DNA of 64,000 nucleotides, from assembly GCF_036384435.1 (NCBI RefSeq), contig NZ_DASVMI010000043.1, forward strand, positions 5,474 through 69,473, read 5' to 3'. The translations under genes and the position numbers were made by a program. The notes under the pieces are model-generated. The model worked only from the letters and a program-made list of their open reading frames with translations. It did no database searches and had not been told where the DNA came from. The stretch is from GSA-30 sp036384435. GTDB taxonomy: Bacteria > Pseudomonadota > Gammaproteobacteria > Xanthomonadales > Rhodanobacteraceae. Shown here one piece after another: positions 62,996 to 64,000 of the stretch (positions within the stretch are counted from its first letter, which is position 1; the number at the start of each line of letters is the position of its first letter).

Positions 62996-64000
62996 GTGAG
63001 GCGCCTCCGCTGGGGCAAGGTGCGACGGCTCGTGCTCAAGGGCGCGGGCGGTGTACTCGTCTTGTCGTTTGCCTGCATGAGCACCGTGACCGCCGATCCG
63101 GCTGTCGCGCAGGCCTTGCAGGCCCAGGTCACCTTCTCCATTCCGGCACAGCCTTTGTCCAGTGCGCTGATGAGTCTGGGCAAGCAGGCCAACGTGCAAG
63201 TGCTGACATCCAGTGACAGCGTCGCCGGCCTGCGTAGCCAGGGGGCGACCGGCCACCTGACCGTCGAGGAGGCGCTCAGTCGTCTGCTCGCAGGCACGCA
63301 GTTGGAATACGAGTCGTTCGATCCGCAGACCGTGGTGGTGCGGCAGCGTGCGTTCGTGCCCGTGGCTTCTTTCGAAAGCGACCTGGCTGGCGCCAAGCCG
63401 AGCATCCCTATCGTTACCTCGATGACCACCATGGACGTAGCCGGCGTTGCCCTGGGTGACGTGGGATACCGGGCCGATGGCACACGCGCGGCCACTCGTA
63501 CGCAGACGCCGTTGCTGGATGTCCCGCAGTCGGTCAGCGTGATCACCCTCGACCTGATGGATTCCCAGCAAGCCGTCAACGTTTCCGACGTGGTCCGCAA
63601 TGTGGCTGGCGTCAATTACGTCGACGGTTTCGGGGGCACGCCGCTGTTTCGCATTCGCGGTTTCAATGTGGGAAACGGCATGACCGACGGCCTGCCCAAT
63701 GGCGTGGCACGCGTGGAGGATCTCCCTCCGCTGATCGGCATCGAGCGCGTCGAGGTGCTTAAGGGGCCGGAAGCGATCCTGGGTGAATCCTCGGTCAACA
63801 ACAACTTCGGCGGCTCCGTAAACATCGTCATGAAACAGCCGCAGGCCGATCCGGTGCGCGAGTTGACGTTTTCACTGGGTCAGTATGATGGCGCGCGTGC
63901 TGGCGTGGATTTCGCCGGGCCGTTGAGCACCAGCCACGCCTGGACCTATCGCTGGGTGGCCTCGGCCAATTATGCCGACAATACCGCGCAGGGCTATCGT
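62996..64000 (+). CDS. FecA-type TonB-dependent siderophore receptor, N-terminal part (runs off right edge)
   Basis: The frame is open to the window end. The start is GTG 62996, with AGGG five bases upstream; GTG 62990 is possible and no ATG is in frame before the signal peptide. After the signal peptide comes the STN signalling domain (FSIPAQPLSSALMSLGKQAN, residues about 42-115), then a plug domain (DVPQSVSVIT, RIRGFNVGNG, RVEVLKGPEAILGE). The STN domain matches the FecI/FecR pair upstream: binding of a ferric siderophore outside should induce the gene itself. The barrel and substrate are not visible. At least 335 codons are in the window. Confidence 0.9.
   Translation, partial: MRRLRWGKVRRLVLKGAGGVLVLSFACMSTVTADPAVAQALQAQVTFSIPAQPLSSALMSLGKQANVQVLTSSDSVAGLRSQGATGHLTVEEALSRLLAGTQLEYESFDPQTVVVRQRAFVPVASFESDLAGAKPSIPIVTSMTTMDVAGVALGDVGYRADGTRAATRTQTPLLDVPQSVSVITLDLMDSQQAVNVSDVVRNVAGVNYVDGFGGTPLFRIRGFNVGNGMTDGLPNGVARVEDLPPLIGIERVEVLKGPEAILGESSVNNNFGGSVNIVMKQPQADPVRELTFSLGQYDGARAGVDFAGPLSTSHAWTYRWVASANYADNTAQGYR

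Overview
The window is high-GC proteobacterial chromosome with dense gene packing, abundant TonB-dependent transport, LacI-type sugar regulators and type IV pilus regulation. pilS lies next to divergent sucCD, an order I know from Xanthomonas and Xylella. With the protein families seen, this points to the order Xanthomonadales, most likely family Rhodanobacteraceae (Dyella, Luteibacter, Rhodanobacter, Frateuria or a relative). This is inferred from content only; no 16S or other marker search was possible.

Layout. 1-2.6 kb: the N-terminus of a secreted protein running off the left edge, a 62-residue small protein, a probable small RNA with C-rich hairpin loops, and a MASE2-GGDEF diguanylate cyclase. 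2.6-12 kb: a secreted M1 metallopeptidase, then a mannose/mannoside locus (LacI regulator, MFS transporter, PfkB fructokinase, AGE-family isomerase) divergent from a GH92 alpha-mannosidase, with two identical operators between them. 12-16 kb: a histidine kinase, an Rcp1-like response regulator and a REC-kinase-REC hybrid. 16.2-28.5 kb: pilR and pilS, separated by about 9 kb that hold a second sugar locus (MFS, TonB-dependent receptor, a fused GH65 phosphorylase/beta-phosphoglucomutase, an unknown secreted protein and a LacI regulator). 28.9-31 kb: sucCD. 31-38 kb: an accessory stretch with an amidohydrolase-like remnant, a secreted metzincin, argP/lysE, an AT-richer Vibrio-cholerae-cytolysin-like toxin gene and a decayed IS3-family element. 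38-44.8 kb: an outer-membrane barrel protein, nadE, a GNAT protein preceded by a possible leader peptide, bamD, rluD and pgeF. 44.9-51.9 kb: otsB, a GH15 gene and otsA, then clpB. 52-61.2 kb: a cobalamin riboswitch followed by a BtuN-like gene and nine tightly packed corrinoid genes. 61.3-64 kb: a FecI sigma factor, a FecR regulator and the start of a FecA-type receptor running off the right edge.

How the genes work together. In the mannose locus, GH92 should release mannose outside the cytoplasm, the MFS protein import it, the AGE enzyme isomerise it to fructose and the kinase make fructose 6-phosphate. In the second locus the receptor and MFS protein should import a glucodisaccharide, which the fused enzyme would split by phosphorolysis and feed into glycolysis as glucose 6-phosphate. 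The cob genes cover amidation, side-chain attachment, nucleotide-loop assembly and adenosylation but not corrin-ring synthesis, so they suggest salvage or a ring pathway elsewhere. otsBA make trehalose, and the GH15 enzyme between them may degrade it.

The most unusual items are the VCC-like toxin next to IS debris, the sugar locus splitting pilS from pilR, the small RNA with two C-rich loops, the 54-bp operator-like inverted repeat before the GH65 fusion, the leader ORF before the GNAT gene, and the ribosome-binding site held in a hairpin loop between the B12 aptamer and btuN.
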